A stretch of 64,000 nt of DNA from Pseudomonadota bacterium (GTDB lineage Bacteria > Pseudomonadota > Gammaproteobacteria > Steroidobacterales > Steroidobacteraceae): contig JANXUT010000064.1 of NCBI GenBank assembly GCA_025356075.1, positions 26,001-90,000 on the forward strand. The letters are read 5' to 3'. The position numbers and the translations under genes are program-made. Positions within the stretch are counted from its first letter, which is position 1, and every line of letters starts with the position of its first letter. Positions 26,784 through 37,284 of this stretch are shown here, piece by piece. The notes beneath the pieces were generated by a model. That model ran no database searches and was not told the DNA's origin. It worked only from the letters and a program-made list of their open reading frames with translations.

Positions 26784-27786
26784 ATTCGCCGGCGCTCGAG
26801 CCGATGATGATCGTGCCGTCCTCGGCGAGCTTCTGCGCGATCGTGATGATCTCGCGCTGTGCCGCCTCGACCTCGGTCAGCTTGACGGGACCGCGGGCCT
26901 CCATGTCCTCCTTGAGGATCTCGGCCGCGCGCTTTGACATGTTCGAGTAGATCCGGTCGGCGACGGTCGGGTCCGCGCCCCTGAGCGCCACCGACAGGAT
27001 GTCGCTCGACACCTCGCGCAGGATTGCCTGCATGCCCTTGTTGTCGACGTCGACGAGATCGTCGAACACGAACAGCAGCTCCTTGATCTTGTGGTGCAGC
27101 TCGCTGTTCTGCGACTCGATCTCGGTGAGGACGCCCTGGCTCGTCTCGCGATCCATCGCATTGATGATGTCGGCGACGGTGCGCGTGCCGCCGATCCGAC
27201 GGGACGCTACCTGCGTGTTGCCGGCAGCGCGCTTGCCGACGATCTGGTCGAGCTCCTGCAATGCCGACTGCGGCAACTCCTCCAGCGTCGCGATCCGCAT
27301 CAGCACGTCGGCGCGCTGCTTCTCCGGCAGGAGCGGCAGGATCTTCGCCGACAGCTTGCCGTCGAGCTGCGCGAGCAGGCTTGCGATGACCTGCGGGTGT
27401 TCATCGCCGACGAGCTGGGCGACCGCCCGCGGGTCCATCCACTTGAGCGCGTCGATGCCGGCACCGCCGGCGGGACCGGCGAGGATCCGGTCGACCATGA
27501 CCTCGGCGCGCTGCTTGCCGAAGGACGCCGCCATGATCTTCTTGACGTAGTCGGACTTGTCGCCGGAGAACGTTCCGCCCGAGTCGACCTTCTCGACGAA
27601 CGACTGGACGACGACCTCGGCGCGATTCTTGGGTACCGCCGCAAGATTCGACATCGCGATGCCGACCGCCTCGACGTCGCGCGGGTCCATGTGCTTGAGC
27701 ACCGCGGCGGCATCCTGCTCGCCGAGCGACATCAGCAGGATCGCGGCCCGTTCGGGCCCCGACAGGTCGCCGCTCCTATCTGCCAT
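26776..27786 (-). CDS. fliG: Flagellar motor switch protein FliG
   Basis: 336 residues with the three FliG domains: AILLMSLGEQDAAAVLKHM at the start, the middle EHPQVIASLLAQLDGKLSAKIL, and the C-terminal torque helix with charged residues in LRGADPTVADRIYSNMSKRAAEIL. It joins the MS ring (FliF) to the C ring. Overlaps fliF by 11 nt. Confidence 0.97.
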   Translation of the reverse strand: MADRSGDLSGPERAAILLMSLGEQDAAAVLKHMDPRDVEAVGIAMSNLAAVPKNRAEVVVQSFVEKVDSGGTFSGDKSDYVKKIMAASFGKQRAEVMVDRILAGPAGGAGIDALKWMDPRAVAQLVGDEHPQVIASLLAQLDGKLSAKILPLLPEKQRADVLMRIATLEELPQSALQELDQIVGKRAAGNTQVASRRIGGTRTVADIINAMDRETSQGVLTEIESQNSELHHKIKELLFVFDDLVDVDNKGMQAILREVSSDILSVALRGADPTVADRIYSNMSKRAAEILKEDMEARGPVKLTEVEAAQREIITIAQKLAEDGTIIIGSSAGEYV

Positions 27787-29386
27787 CGGTGCTCACCCAC
27801 TCCTTCACGATCTGGGCTGCCCGCTTGGGATCTTGCGTAACGAGGCTACGGGCCGCTGCGACCTGCGCCTCATAGTTGGGCAATGGTGTGGCGCCGCCCG
27901 ACAGCGTCACCTTGTCGCGGGCTAGGTCGCCGGCGGCGCCCCCGGTGAGCGCTCCGAGCCCGCCGCGCGCGGGCTGCAGCAGCGTCTTCATGATGGGACG
28001 AAGCACCACGAGCGCGAGTGCCAGCACGAGGAGCACCGCGATCCCCTGCCGGCCGAATTGCTTGAGCGTCGGGCTCGCATACCACGGCTCCGCCGGCGCC
28101 GGGTCGCCCGCCGCGGCGGGTGGAGAGAACGAGGCGTTGATGACCTGCACGCGATCGCCGCGCTTCTCGTCGAATCCGACCGCTTCCTTCACCAGTCCCG
28201 TGTAGCGCTCGATCTCCTGCGCGCTCCAGGGCTCGGAGGTTGGTTTTGCATCCGCGCTCGGCACGAGCTTGTTGTCGAGAATGACAGCGACGGAGAGGCG
28301 CTTGATCGTGCCGGTGGCCTGCCGCACGTGGCTCACGGTCCGGTCGATCTCGTAGTTCCGGGTCGCGCGGTTGGTCGTCGCGACCGGCTGAGGCGGCGTC
28401 GTCGCGGCGGCGGGCTGCTGCTTCGGCGCCGCCGGGACGGGGCTCGTCGCCGGCGGCTGGTTGCTGAGGGCGCCCGGGATTCCCATCGCGAGGTCGCCCG
28501 CCATGCGCTGGTCGTTGGCGGTCTGCTCACTTCGGACCACCTGCTTCTGCGGGTCGTAGTTCTCGCTCGACTGCTCGGTCATCGTGAAATCAAGATCCGC
28601 CGTCACGCCGGCGCGAACCCGCCCGTCGCCGACGAGCGGGGTCAGAAGTTCCTCGATGCGGTGCGAGTAGTTGTCCTCGAGCGTGCGGGTGTACTCGAGC
28701 TGGTGGCCGGACACCGCGAGCGGGTCGTTGCCGTCGGGGGAGGACAGCAGCGAACCGTTCTGGTCGACGATCGTGACATCGCTGGCATCGAGGTCCGGCA
28801 CCGAGGAGGCGACCAGGTGAACGATGCCGGCGACGTGGCCGGGCTCGAGCCGGCGCCCCGAATAGAGCTGCAGCATCACTGACGCCGTCGCGTGGCGCTG
28901 GTCGCGGACGAACGCCGAGGCACGCGGCAGCGCGAGGTGGACGCGGGCGTTCTGCACGCCCTGCACCTTCACGATGGTGCGGGCGATCTCGGTCTCTATC
29001 GCGAGCTGGTAGCGCGCGGTTTCCATGAACTGGCTCGTGCCGAAGCCATTGTCCTTCTGGATCATCTCGACGCCGAGCGCGTCCGATTGCGGCAGGCCCT
29101 GCGCGGCGAGCCGCATGCGCGCCTCCCGGAGTTGCGGCTCCGGCACCGTGACGCTTCCCGAGGGGCCCTCGAGCTTGTGCGGGATGCCGGCCGACTGCAG
29201 CGCATCGACGACCTGCGCGGTCTCGCGTTCCGAGAGCTGGCTGTAGAGGGTCGCGTAGTTCTGACCCTGCGACCAGAACACGAGCCACAGGCCCGCGGCG
29301 ATCGCGCCGGCAAGGCCGACCAGCAGGATGAGCTGCCGGAGCCCTGGGAGTTCGAGCACGCCGCGTTGGGCGATCGCATCAGCCAT
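27776..29386 (-). CDS. fliF: Flagellar MS-ring protein FliF
   Basis: 536 residues. Two transmembrane helices (about 20-40 and 435-455) enclose the periplasmic ring-building domains (LYSQLSERETAQVVDALQ; GFGTSQFMETARYQLAIETE). The FliG-binding tail is at the C-terminus (ARSLVTQDPKRAAQIVKEWV). It is the base on which the basal body and export gate assemble. Confidence 0.97.
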   Translation of the reverse strand: MADAIAQRGVLELPGLRQLILLVGLAGAIAAGLWLVFWSQGQNYATLYSQLSERETAQVVDALQSAGIPHKLEGPSGSVTVPEPQLREARMRLAAQGLPQSDALGVEMIQKDNGFGTSQFMETARYQLAIETEIARTIVKVQGVQNARVHLALPRASAFVRDQRHATASVMLQLYSGRRLEPGHVAGIVHLVASSVPDLDASDVTIVDQNGSLLSSPDGNDPLAVSGHQLEYTRTLEDNYSHRIEELLTPLVGDGRVRAGVTADLDFTMTEQSSENYDPQKQVVRSEQTANDQRMAGDLAMGIPGALSNQPPATSPVPAAPKQQPAAATTPPQPVATTNRATRNYEIDRTVSHVRQATGTIKRLSVAVILDNKLVPSADAKPTSEPWSAQEIERYTGLVKEAVGFDEKRGDRVQVINASFSPPAAAGDPAPAEPWYASPTLKQFGRQGIAVLLVLALALVVLRPIMKTLLQPARGGLGALTGGAAGDLARDKVTLSGGATPLPNYEAQVAAARSLVTQDPKRAAQIVKEWVSTDGR

Positions 29387-29414
29387 TCGAGTATCCGTCC
29401 TTCATCGTCGCCGC

Positions 29415-29756
29415 TCAGACCGTCATGTTCATGACTTCCTGGTACGCGCTGACGAGGCGATTGCGCACCTCCGTCATCGCGCGGAACGCCAGCGTCGCCT
29501 TCTGCGCCTCGACCATCACCCGCGTGATGTCGACGCCGGGCGCACCCTGCTCGAACGCCGTGCCGAGATCGGCGGCGCTCTGCTGCATGTTGTTGACCTG
29601 GTTGAGCGAGTCCTTGAGGAGCGCTGCAAAATCAGGCGCGCCGGCGGCACCGGCGCCGGCCGGCTGGCCGATGCCGCCGAGCGAGGGCGAGCGCTGCGCC
29701 TCGGCGGCGAGCGAGCGCAGCTCCATCATCAGGCGGGTCGAGTCGATGGCAGGCAT
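29415..29756 (-). CDS. fliE: Flagellar hook-basal body protein FliE
   Basis: 113 residues with the FliE C-terminal helix (DITRVMVEAQKATLAFRAMT, EVRNRLVSAYQEVMNM). It links the MS ring to the rod. First gene of fliEFGHIJ; 18 nt after flrC, so it may be transcribed with the flrBC operon, since no separate promoter is visible. Confidence 0.95.
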   Translation of the reverse strand: MPAIDSTRLMMELRSLAAEAQRSPSLGGIGQPAGAGAAGAPDFAALLKDSLNQVNNMQQSAADLGTAFEQGAPGVDITRVMVEAQKATLAFRAMTEVRNRLVSAYQEVMNMTV

Positions 29757-29774
29757 GGCTTTCTCGGTAGGGCG

Positions 29775-31169
29775 TTAGGAAATGACGAGGCCGACGGCGC
29801 GCAGCTGCGCGAGCTTGTACCTGAGCGTTCGCGCGCTGATTCCGAGCCGCTCGGCGGCGCGCTTGCGGCTGCCGGCGGTCGCCTTGAGCGCATCGAGGAT
29901 GAGGTCGCGCTCGTGCACCTTGAGCCCGTCCTCGAGCGCCGCCGCGACGGGCGTCGCGCCCGCGACCGCGCGCTCGGCGAACGCCACCGGAGCGGTGCCG
30001 TCGGTCACGAACACGAGGTCGGCGGGCTCGAGTATGGAGCTACCGGCCAGCACCGCCGCGCGCTGCAGCACGTTGTCGAGCTCGCGCACGTTGCCGGGCC
30101 AGTTGTGCGACTGCAGACTCGCGATTGCCGCCGCCGAGAGCGCGAGCGGCGCCTGCCCGGGTGCCGCGAGGCGCGTCAGGATCCGCTCGGCAAGCGGCAC
30201 GATGTCGTGCGGCCGCTCGCGCAGCGGCGCGAGCCTGAGCGGCAGCACGTTCAGCCGGTAGTAAAGATCCTCGCGGAACCGGCCCGCGGCGACTTCGGCG
30301 GTCAACAGGCGATTGCTCGTGCCGATGACCCTCACATCGAGCGCGATCGTCTTGGAGCCGCCGATCCGCTCGACCTCGCGCTCCTGCAGCACCCTCAGGA
30401 GCTTCGCCTGCAGCGACAGGCCCATCTCGGAGATCTCATCGAGCAGGAGCGTGCCGCCCTGCGCCTGCTCGAACTTGCCGGCGTGCGCGGCGCTCGCGCC
30501 CGTGAACGAGCCCTTCTCGTGCCCGAACAGCATCGCCTCGAGCATGTTTTCGGGGATTGCCGCGCAGTTGATCGCGACGAAGGGCCCCGCGTGGCGCGCC
30601 GAGCGCGCGTGCAGGTAGCGCGCGAACACTTCCTTGCCGGTGCCGCTCTCGCCAGTGATCAGCACCGTGACATCGGTGCGGGCGACGCGCCGGGCGAGGG
30701 AGAGCGTGTCGCGCGAGCGCGGGTCGACCGCGACCGGCGCGTCGGCCTCGCTGTCGGCGCGCTCGCTCGAGCGGCTGAGGCGCTGCACGAGGCTGATGAG
30801 CGCATCGGCGTCGAAGGGCTTCACCAGGTAGTCGGCGGCGCCATCGCGCATCGCCCCGACCGCCCGCTCGATCGAGCCGTAGGCCGTGATCAGCACGACC
30901 GGCACTTCCGGCCAGCGCGCCCGCGTACGCAACAGGAGTTCATGGCCGTCGACCGGCCCCATCTGCACGTCGGTGAGGAGGAGGCCGGGCGGCTCCGCCT
31001 CGAGGGCAGCAAGCGCCGCGCTGCCGTCGGCGACCGCGGTGACCCGAAAGCCCGCGAACCTGAGCGTATCGGCAAGCGCATCGCGCAGCGCCGCATCGTC
31101 CTCGGCGACGAGCACGTGGCGGACGTCGCCCGGGCGTGCGGCCTCGACCGGTATAGCCACGGCACTCAT
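29775..31169 (-). CDS. flrC: Sigma-54-dependent flagellar response regulator FlrC/FleR
   Basis: 464 residues: receiver domain (VLVAEDDAALRDAL; Asp in LLTDVQMG; Lys in YLVKPFDAD), AAA+ domain (Walker A GESGTGKE, sigma-54 loop GSFTGA, Walker B GTLLLDEISEM), and a Fis-type HTH (AAERLGISARTLRYKLAQL). It activates class III flagellar promoters such as those before fliK and flgB. ATG 31169 overlaps the flrB stop; the longer frame is a shadow of flrB. Confidence 0.95.
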   Translation of the reverse strand: MSAVAIPVEAARPGDVRHVLVAEDDAALRDALADTLRFAGFRVTAVADGSAALAALEAEPPGLLLTDVQMGPVDGHELLLRTRARWPEVPVVLITAYGSIERAVGAMRDGAADYLVKPFDADALISLVQRLSRSSERADSEADAPVAVDPRSRDTLSLARRVARTDVTVLITGESGTGKEVFARYLHARSARHAGPFVAINCAAIPENMLEAMLFGHEKGSFTGASAAHAGKFEQAQGGTLLLDEISEMGLSLQAKLLRVLQEREVERIGGSKTIALDVRVIGTSNRLLTAEVAAGRFREDLYYRLNVLPLRLAPLRERPHDIVPLAERILTRLAAPGQAPLALSAAAIASLQSHNWPGNVRELDNVLQRAAVLAGSSILEPADLVFVTDGTAPVAFAERAVAGATPVAAALEDGLKVHERDLILDALKATAGSRKRAAERLGISARTLRYKLAQLRAVGLVIS

Positions 31170-31990
31170 GCGCCTCCCTCCAGCCGGTCGAGTTCGAGTA
31201 CGAAGCAGGCGCCTTCGGCGCAATCCTCGATCCGCACGCTGCCGCCGTGGGCGAGCGCGACCGCGCGGACGACCGCAAGTCCAAGTCCCGTGCCCCCCGG
31301 CCGCGTCGTGTAGAAGGGCTCGAAGATCCGCGTGCGCACGGCACCCGGCACGCCCGGACCGTTGTCGCGCACGCGGATGAGCGCGCTGCCGGCGGCGACA
31401 CTCGCCTCGATCACGACGAGGGGATCGGGCGTGGCGGCGGCGGCGTCGAGCGCGTTGGTCGCAAGGTTGACGATCGCGCCGACCAGCGCCTCGGCATTGC
31501 CGAACACGGCAACTCCGGGCGCGAGCGTGCGGATCGTCAGGCGCGCGCGTCCGTCGAGGCGCGAGGCGAGGCTCTGCGCGGCGCTTTCGAGGAGCGCGCT
31601 CACGTCGCAACGCGCGAGGATGCCACCGCCGCCGCGCGCAAAGGCGAGCATGTCGGCGACGAGGCCCTCGAGGTGCTTCAAGCGCGCGACGATGCGCGCG
31701 GCGATTTCGCGCCGGTCGTCGTCGCTGATGCCCTCGAGCCCGAGGCGCGAGGCATAGAGGAGAGCGGCCGAGAGCGGTGTACGCACGTCGTGCGCGAGCC
31801 TCGCGGCCATCTCGCCCAGCGTCGCGAGCCGCTCCTGCCTTAGGCGCTCGAGCCTTGCCTCCGCAAGCTCGGCGTTCAGGCGCGCGACCTGCGTCTCGAG
31901 GTCGCGGTACGACGCCTCGAGTGCACCCGAGAGCGTGTTGAACGCCTGGAATGCATCCGTGAGGTTCGATTCAGCTAGCGCAGCGGCCAT
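31166..31990 (-). CDS. flrB: Flagellar sensor histidine kinase FlrB/FleS
   Basis: 274 residues, soluble. N-terminal coiled coil, HisKA with LAHDVRTPL (His67), HATPase with NLATNALDAA, RVRDNGPGVP and GGTGLGLAVVRAVA. Short for a FleS (no clear PAS domain is seen). It phosphorylates FlrC when basal-body assembly allows. A sigma-54 promoter lies upstream. Confidence 0.93.
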   Translation of the reverse strand: MAAALAESNLTDAFQAFNTLSGALEASYRDLETQVARLNAELAEARLERLRQERLATLGEMAARLAHDVRTPLSAALLYASRLGLEGISDDDRREIAARIVARLKHLEGLVADMLAFARGGGGILARCDVSALLESAAQSLASRLDGRARLTIRTLAPGVAVFGNAEALVGAIVNLATNALDAAAATPDPLVVIEASVAAGSALIRVRDNGPGVPGAVRTRIFEPFYTTRPGGTGLGLAVVRAVALAHGGSVRIEDCAEGACFVLELDRLEGGA

Positions 31991-32026
31991 GGCGGGATTC
32001 CAAAGACACGGTCCCGCAGGAGTTAG

Positions 32027-32042
32027 AGCAAGTTCTGTGCCT
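32027..32042 (-). promoter_or_regulatory. Sigma-54 promoter of flrBC
   Basis: AGGCACA-GAAC-TTGCT on the minus strand, with the essential GG and GC at the right spacing; predicted transcription start near 32016, giving a leader of about 26 nt to the flrB ATG. In Vibrio/Pseudomonas this operon is switched on by FlrA/FleQ with sigma-54, whose gene is next upstream. Confidence 0.8.
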
Positions 32043-32145
32043 GCCCCGTAGAGTGTTTCAAATCAGTGCCTTACGAGGAGCCGCGCGGGGCTTCGTCAAG
32101 GTCCCGGCGCCGTGCTCGCGCCCGCGGCGTCGGTGCTCTGACGCC

Positions 32146-33555
<1,410 letters not shown>

Positions 33556-33752
33556 TGCAGCTGCGTTCTAGGTTATCGACGTAAGCGCCTGAAACAATTT
33601 ACCTGTCTTAGCTTTGCGACAGATACTAAGGAATTGGAGGCCTCCCTCGATATAGGTCAGCTCCCCGGAATTCATTTCGGGGAAGCCCTTAATAGTTCAG
33701 TAGGAGCACCCTGAGCGGGGGGCGCGTCAAAACACTGCACGCGGCGTGCGAT
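33556..33752 (-). promoter_or_regulatory. fleQ upstream region with hairpin
   Basis: 197 nt, AT-richer than its flanks from about 33580 to 33720. A hairpin at 33662-33683 (TCCCCG/CGGGGA, 10-nt loop) may end the upstream PilZ-fliTSD transcript, though no T-run follows. It should contain the fleQ promoter, which I could not pin down. Confidence 0.4.
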
Positions 33753-34316
33753 TTATCCGCGCGAGGACGTACGGGTTCCCGCGACGAGGCGCCGGTGGTG
33801 ACGGAACACGAGCCGCTCGAGGAGCTCGACGACCGAGGGCGTCAGGCCCTCGAACGCGAACCTGAGCCAGGTGCCCTCGGCATCGCTGTGCTTGCCGACG
33901 ATGCGGCCCGGGAGCTTGAGCGGCTGCGGAAAATGCCGGCTCACGTGCACGGCGACGACGCCGACGCCCGGCAGCACGTCCTCGCCATCGAGCAGCCAGT
34001 CGATGCCGTGGGCGTGGAGCCTGAGGCTGCGTACCGGCGGCAGGTCGCCGTCGCGCATCAGCAGCCGCGCGACCAGCTGGATCAGTACATTGACCTTGAA
34101 CTCGACGCGCTGCAGGTCCTCGGCGAGCTCGTGTTCCTCGTCGGTCTTCTTCTCGGTGTGCGGGCGCTGCTCATCGAGCGAGGCGTCCGCCACGAGTACC
34201 TGCTGGGTTTCCTGGTTGATGCCGGCGAGGGCGGCTCCTTCGGGGAGCCTCTCCAGGCGCTCAAACCCGAGCGGCAAGGCGTCGGCATAGCCGAGGCCAT
34301 CGAAGCGTGCGGTCAC
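33753..34316 (-). CDS. Atypical PilZ-like protein of the flagellar cluster
   Basis: 187 residues from GTG 34316, which overlaps the fliT stop as GTGA. An N-terminal segment, a central helix (EHELAEDLQRVEFKVNVLI) and a C-terminal beta-barrel-like part (VRSLRLHAHGIDWLL, GVVAVHVSRHFPQPLKLPG) resemble PilZ proteins found beside fliS/fliT in xanthomonads. The c-di-GMP residues RxxxR are not visible and D/NxSxxG is degenerate, so ligand binding is doubtful. Confidence 0.65.
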   Translation of the reverse strand: MTARFDGLGYADALPLGFERLERLPEGAALAGINQETQQVLVADASLDEQRPHTEKKTDEEHELAEDLQRVEFKVNVLIQLVARLLMRDGDLPPVRSLRLHAHGIDWLLDGEDVLPGVGVVAVHVSRHFPQPLKLPGRIVGKHSDAEGTWLRFAFEGLTPSVVELLERLVFRHHRRLVAGTRTSSRG

Positions 34317-34672
34317 GGCCGTAGGCCGCGCGGGGGTCCACTGTTGTCGAGGTAGGCGCGCCCGGCACGGCCGCCGAGCGCCTTCAGGTCGAGTTCGCGC
34401 CCGAGCGCGCGGCGGCGGTGCTCGGCGAGTCCGATGAGCTCCTCGTTGAGCCGAACGACCTCCCTGAGCGTCGCCGTCAGCCGCGGCAGCTCCGCAGCGG
34501 TCGGCACTTCGTCGAAGACGCGCTCGATGATCGCGCGCCGCTCGGCTTCGAGGTCGCCGGCGCCGGTCCACTCGTCGCGCTCGAATCCCGCCCGCAGCGC
34601 CTTAGTGATGGCGAGCAGCCGCTCGAGGTCAAGGTCCCGGCCGGCACCGGACTCGGCGAGTTGTGCGCTCAT
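34313..34672 (-). CDS. fliT: FliT-like flagellar chaperone
   Basis: 119 residues, mostly helical (LLAITKALRAGFERDEW; VRLNEELIGLAEHRRRAL). Size, helical content and position right after fliS suggest the FliD chaperone FliT; the sequence match is modest. Overlaps fliS by 4 nt. Confidence 0.7.
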   Translation of the reverse strand: MSAQLAESGAGRDLDLERLLAITKALRAGFERDEWTGAGDLEAERRAIIERVFDEVPTAAELPRLTATLREVVRLNEELIGLAEHRRRALGRELDLKALGGRAGRAYLDNSGPPRGLRP

Positions 34673-35088
34673 CGGGCCCCCGTCGCGGCGGCAGGCCGGA
34701 CTTCGGCACCGATGCCGTCCCAGCCATCCTTGATCGTGCGCACCAGCGTCATGACCTCGTCGAACCCGTCCGCGTCGCTCGCCGCATTCGCCTTAACGAG
34801 ACGCACGCTGCAGTAGTCGTAGAGGTCCCGGAGGTTCGCCGCGATCTCCCCGCCCTGCTCGAGGTTGAGGCTGGCATTGAGCGCGCCGACGACGGCGATC
34901 GCCTTGGAGATCTGCTCGCCCTTGCGCGCGGCGTCGCCTCGCTCGAGGTGCCCGCGCGCCGCGGCGATCCGCTGCAGCACGTTCTCGAGCATCAGCTGCA
35001 CCAGCCGGTAGGGGTCGGCGGCCGCCACGGACGAGTGCGCGCCGATCGACTGGTAATTCTTCAGGGCCTGTTCGGCGGCAACACTCAT
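34669..35088 (-). CDS. fliS: Flagellin export chaperone FliS
   Basis: 139 residues from ATG 35088. Typical FliS pattern: ALKNYQSIGAHSSVAAADPY, RLVQLMLENVLQRI, SLNLEQGGEIAANLRDLYDY. It binds the flagellin C-terminus and prevents premature polymerisation. 28 nt after fliD. Confidence 0.95.
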   Translation of the reverse strand: MSVAAEQALKNYQSIGAHSSVAAADPYRLVQLMLENVLQRIAAARGHLERGDAARKGEQISKAIAVVGALNASLNLEQGGEIAANLRDLYDYCSVRLVKANAASDADGFDEVMTLVRTIKDGWDGIGAEVRPAAATGAR

Positions 35089-35116
35089 AGTCAGCGAACT
35101 CCGTCGGTCGTCTCGG

Positions 35117-36613
35117 CTAGGGAACGGCTGCGCTCGCCTTGCCCGGGTAGTAGATCGAATTGAGCTGCGCCAGCAGCGAGGTGCCCGTGCTCTTGAGCTG
35201 GGCGACCAAGAGGTCCATCGCATTGTATTGCGCCAGCAGCGTCGCCTGCACGACGGCCAGGTGCTTGTTGAGCGCGATCGTCGCCGAGGCGACGTGCGAG
35301 AGGCCCTTTTGCAGCGAGGTATTCTGGTTTGCCAGCACCCCGCCCGGCCGGGTGTACTGGTTCAGCACCGCGTTCAGCTTGGTGGCGATGCCATCGGGGC
35401 CTGAAAAGAGCTGCGCGACGGCGCCGAAGTTGTTGGTGAAGCCAGCGTTGACGGTCGTCGAGTTCGTCGACAGCGTGCGGTCCGGGTTGGCGACGATTCC
35501 GAGGCCCGCGAGCGCGCTGAACGGCGTGCCGCTCGGCAGCTTGACCTGGCTGTTGATCGCCTCGTTGACCTGGTTGAGCAGGTTGTTGAGGAGCGAGTCC
35601 CCGAGCAAGGGGCCCGCGGCGCCCGTGCTCGCGTTGTAGTTCGAGAGCGTCGCGGCGCTCTGCTGCAGGGTGTTGTAGCTCGTGATCAGCGTCTGCACCG
35701 CGGTGCGCGCGCCGGTCTGGTCCTCCGACACGACGAGCGAAGCCGTGGCGCCGGTCGCCGTCGCCCCGGTGAGGTTGAGCGTGACCCCGGTGAGCAGGCC
35801 GGTGACGATATTGCTCGCGCTATTGTAGGTGTTGCCGTCGAGCGTGACGATCGCGTCCTGCGCGCTCTGCAACTTCGTGAGCTTGGTGTTGGAGTTCGCC
35901 GGGTCATAGGCGAAGCCTGCGAGCCCGCCGTCGCCGCCGTTCACGGTGACCGTCACCGCGTTCGCGGCACCGGTGGTCACGCTGCTGAGCACGAGGCGCA
36001 CGCCGTCGTTGGCCGTGACGAGCGTCGCCGTCACGCCAGACCCGGCCGCCGCGGCATTGATCGCCCCGGCGATGCCGGAGAGCGTGTTGTTGGTCGAATT
36101 GATCACGACGCTGAAGGGCTTCGTGCCGACGCTGATCGTGAGCGTGCCGGTGCCGACGGCGGTCGTGGAACTCGCGATCGGGCCCGAGGAGAGCTTGGTG
36201 CCGGTTGCGAGCTGCGTGACGCCCAGCGTGTAGGTGCCGGCGCTCGCGGCGGAATCGGTGGTCGCACTCGCGATGGTCTTGTCGCCGACGGTCGCGAGCG
36301 ACCCTTCGAACTGCTGCGGCGTCGAGAGGCTGGCGAGCGCCGCCTGGACGCCGGCGATCGCCGCCTGCAGTTGCCCGTAGGCCGAGATCTGCGTCTGCAG
36401 CTTCGTCTTCTGGGTGGTCAGGAGCTTGGTCTGGCCAGCGCCTTCGGCGGCCACGAGCTGCGAGACGATGCTGTTGACGTCGAGGCCGGAGCCGAGCCCC
36501 GTCGAGGTGATCGTGCCCTGCGCACCGAGGTCGGTCAGGGCGGACTGGCCGATGCTCGAGGCGCTGGACGTGCCAGTGCTCGACGCCGGTGTACCCGAAA
36601 GAATGCTGCTCAT
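35117..36613 (-). CDS. fliD: Flagellar filament cap protein FliD
   Basis: 498 residues. Conserved N-terminal STGLGSGLDVNSIVSQLVAA and C-terminal helices (LQKGLSHVASATIALNKHL, LLAQYNAMDLLVAQL) with a variable Ala/Thr-rich core. It caps the filament and folds flagellin into place. A sigma-54 promoter lies about 28 nt upstream; GAGGG precedes the ATG. Confidence 0.95.
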   Translation of the reverse strand: MSSILSGTPASSTGTSSASSIGQSALTDLGAQGTITSTGLGSGLDVNSIVSQLVAAEGAGQTKLLTTQKTKLQTQISAYGQLQAAIAGVQAALASLSTPQQFEGSLATVGDKTIASATTDSAASAGTYTLGVTQLATGTKLSSGPIASSTTAVGTGTLTISVGTKPFSVVINSTNNTLSGIAGAINAAAAGSGVTATLVTANDGVRLVLSSVTTGAANAVTVTVNGGDGGLAGFAYDPANSNTKLTKLQSAQDAIVTLDGNTYNSASNIVTGLLTGVTLNLTGATATGATASLVVSEDQTGARTAVQTLITSYNTLQQSAATLSNYNASTGAAGPLLGDSLLNNLLNQVNEAINSQVKLPSGTPFSALAGLGIVANPDRTLSTNSTTVNAGFTNNFGAVAQLFSGPDGIATKLNAVLNQYTRPGGVLANQNTSLQKGLSHVASATIALNKHLAVVQATLLAQYNAMDLLVAQLKSTGTSLLAQLNSIYYPGKASAAVP

Positions 36614-36640
36614 GTGCCCTCGCGGCTCGCCACACTACCT

Positions 36641-36656
36641 AGCAATATCCGTACCA
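36641..36656 (-). promoter_or_regulatory. Sigma-54 promoter of fliD-fliS-fliT
   Basis: TGGTACG-GATA-TTGCT on the minus strand, one mismatch from TGGCACG-N4-TTGCW. Predicted start near 36630 leaves a short leader containing GAGGG before the fliD ATG. Confidence 0.78.
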
Positions 36657-36682
36657 GCCCGCGCCGGCCGCTCGCGTGCAGC

Positions 36683-37123
36683 TCAGGCTGTGTCGTTGAT
36701 GAAGAGCCCCGGGAGCAGGATGCCCGCCTCCTGGAGATTGTTCGCCGTCGACAGCACCTGCGCGGAGGGAATCTGCCGGATGACCTCGCCCGTCGCGGGG
36801 TTCACGATCGTGACCGATTCCTTGCCGCTCTGCGGATCGTACTGAAACAACATCTGCCGCTGGCTGTCGCGCAAGAAGCGATTGACGCCCGCGACCGCCG
36901 CCGTCAGCTGAATCACATCCGGCTGCGGCTGCGCTGCCGCGACCGGCAGCGATTCGCCGCCGGCCGGCGAGCGGTTGCCGCCAGAACCCGCCGTCGCCAC
37001 CGGCGTAACCGGTGCGACTGCTGCAATCGCGGCCGGTGGCGCGCCTGGAAGAGCGCCCACCCCTACCACCGGTACCGTCGGCGCCGGCGGTGCCGGCCCG
37101 ACCGAAACTATGACATTCGCCAT
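36683..37123 (-). CDS. flaG: FlaG-family flagellar protein
   Basis: 146 residues from ATG 37123 (AGAGGGG upstream). A long Pro/Ala/Val-rich N-terminus precedes the FlaG core (VNRFLRDSQRQMLFQYDPQS, VTIVNPATGEVIRQIPSAQV). FlaG proteins lie between fliC and fliD and affect filament length; the precise role is unclear. Confidence 0.9.
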   Translation of the reverse strand: MANVIVSVGPAPPAPTVPVVGVGALPGAPPAAIAAVAPVTPVATAGSGGNRSPAGGESLPVAAAQPQPDVIQLTAAVAGVNRFLRDSQRQMLFQYDPQSGKESVTIVNPATGEVIRQIPSAQVLSTANNLQEAGILLPGLFINDTA

Positions 37124-37166
37124 GTTCGACCCCTCTGTCCTTCGGACAGGGTCGACGGACTGAATG

Positions 37167-37218
37167 TCCGCCTCAGCTGCCCGGGCTATCCGTGCCCGGG
37201 ACGCCATGCTGAGGCGGA
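37167..37218 (-). terminator. Long hairpin between fliC and flaG
   Basis: An 11-bp perfect outer stem (TCCGCCTCAGC at 37167-37177 with its complement at 37208-37218) encloses an inner CCCGGG/CCCGGG stem. No T-run follows on the minus strand, so it may attenuate, protect the fliC mRNA 3' end, or end transcription with Rho. Confidence 0.55.
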
Positions 37219-37284
37219 ATCATCCGTCGATGGCTCGATCTTCCTAGCGGCCTCCTCTTGAAGCCGGACTTATTGACTCCGAAC

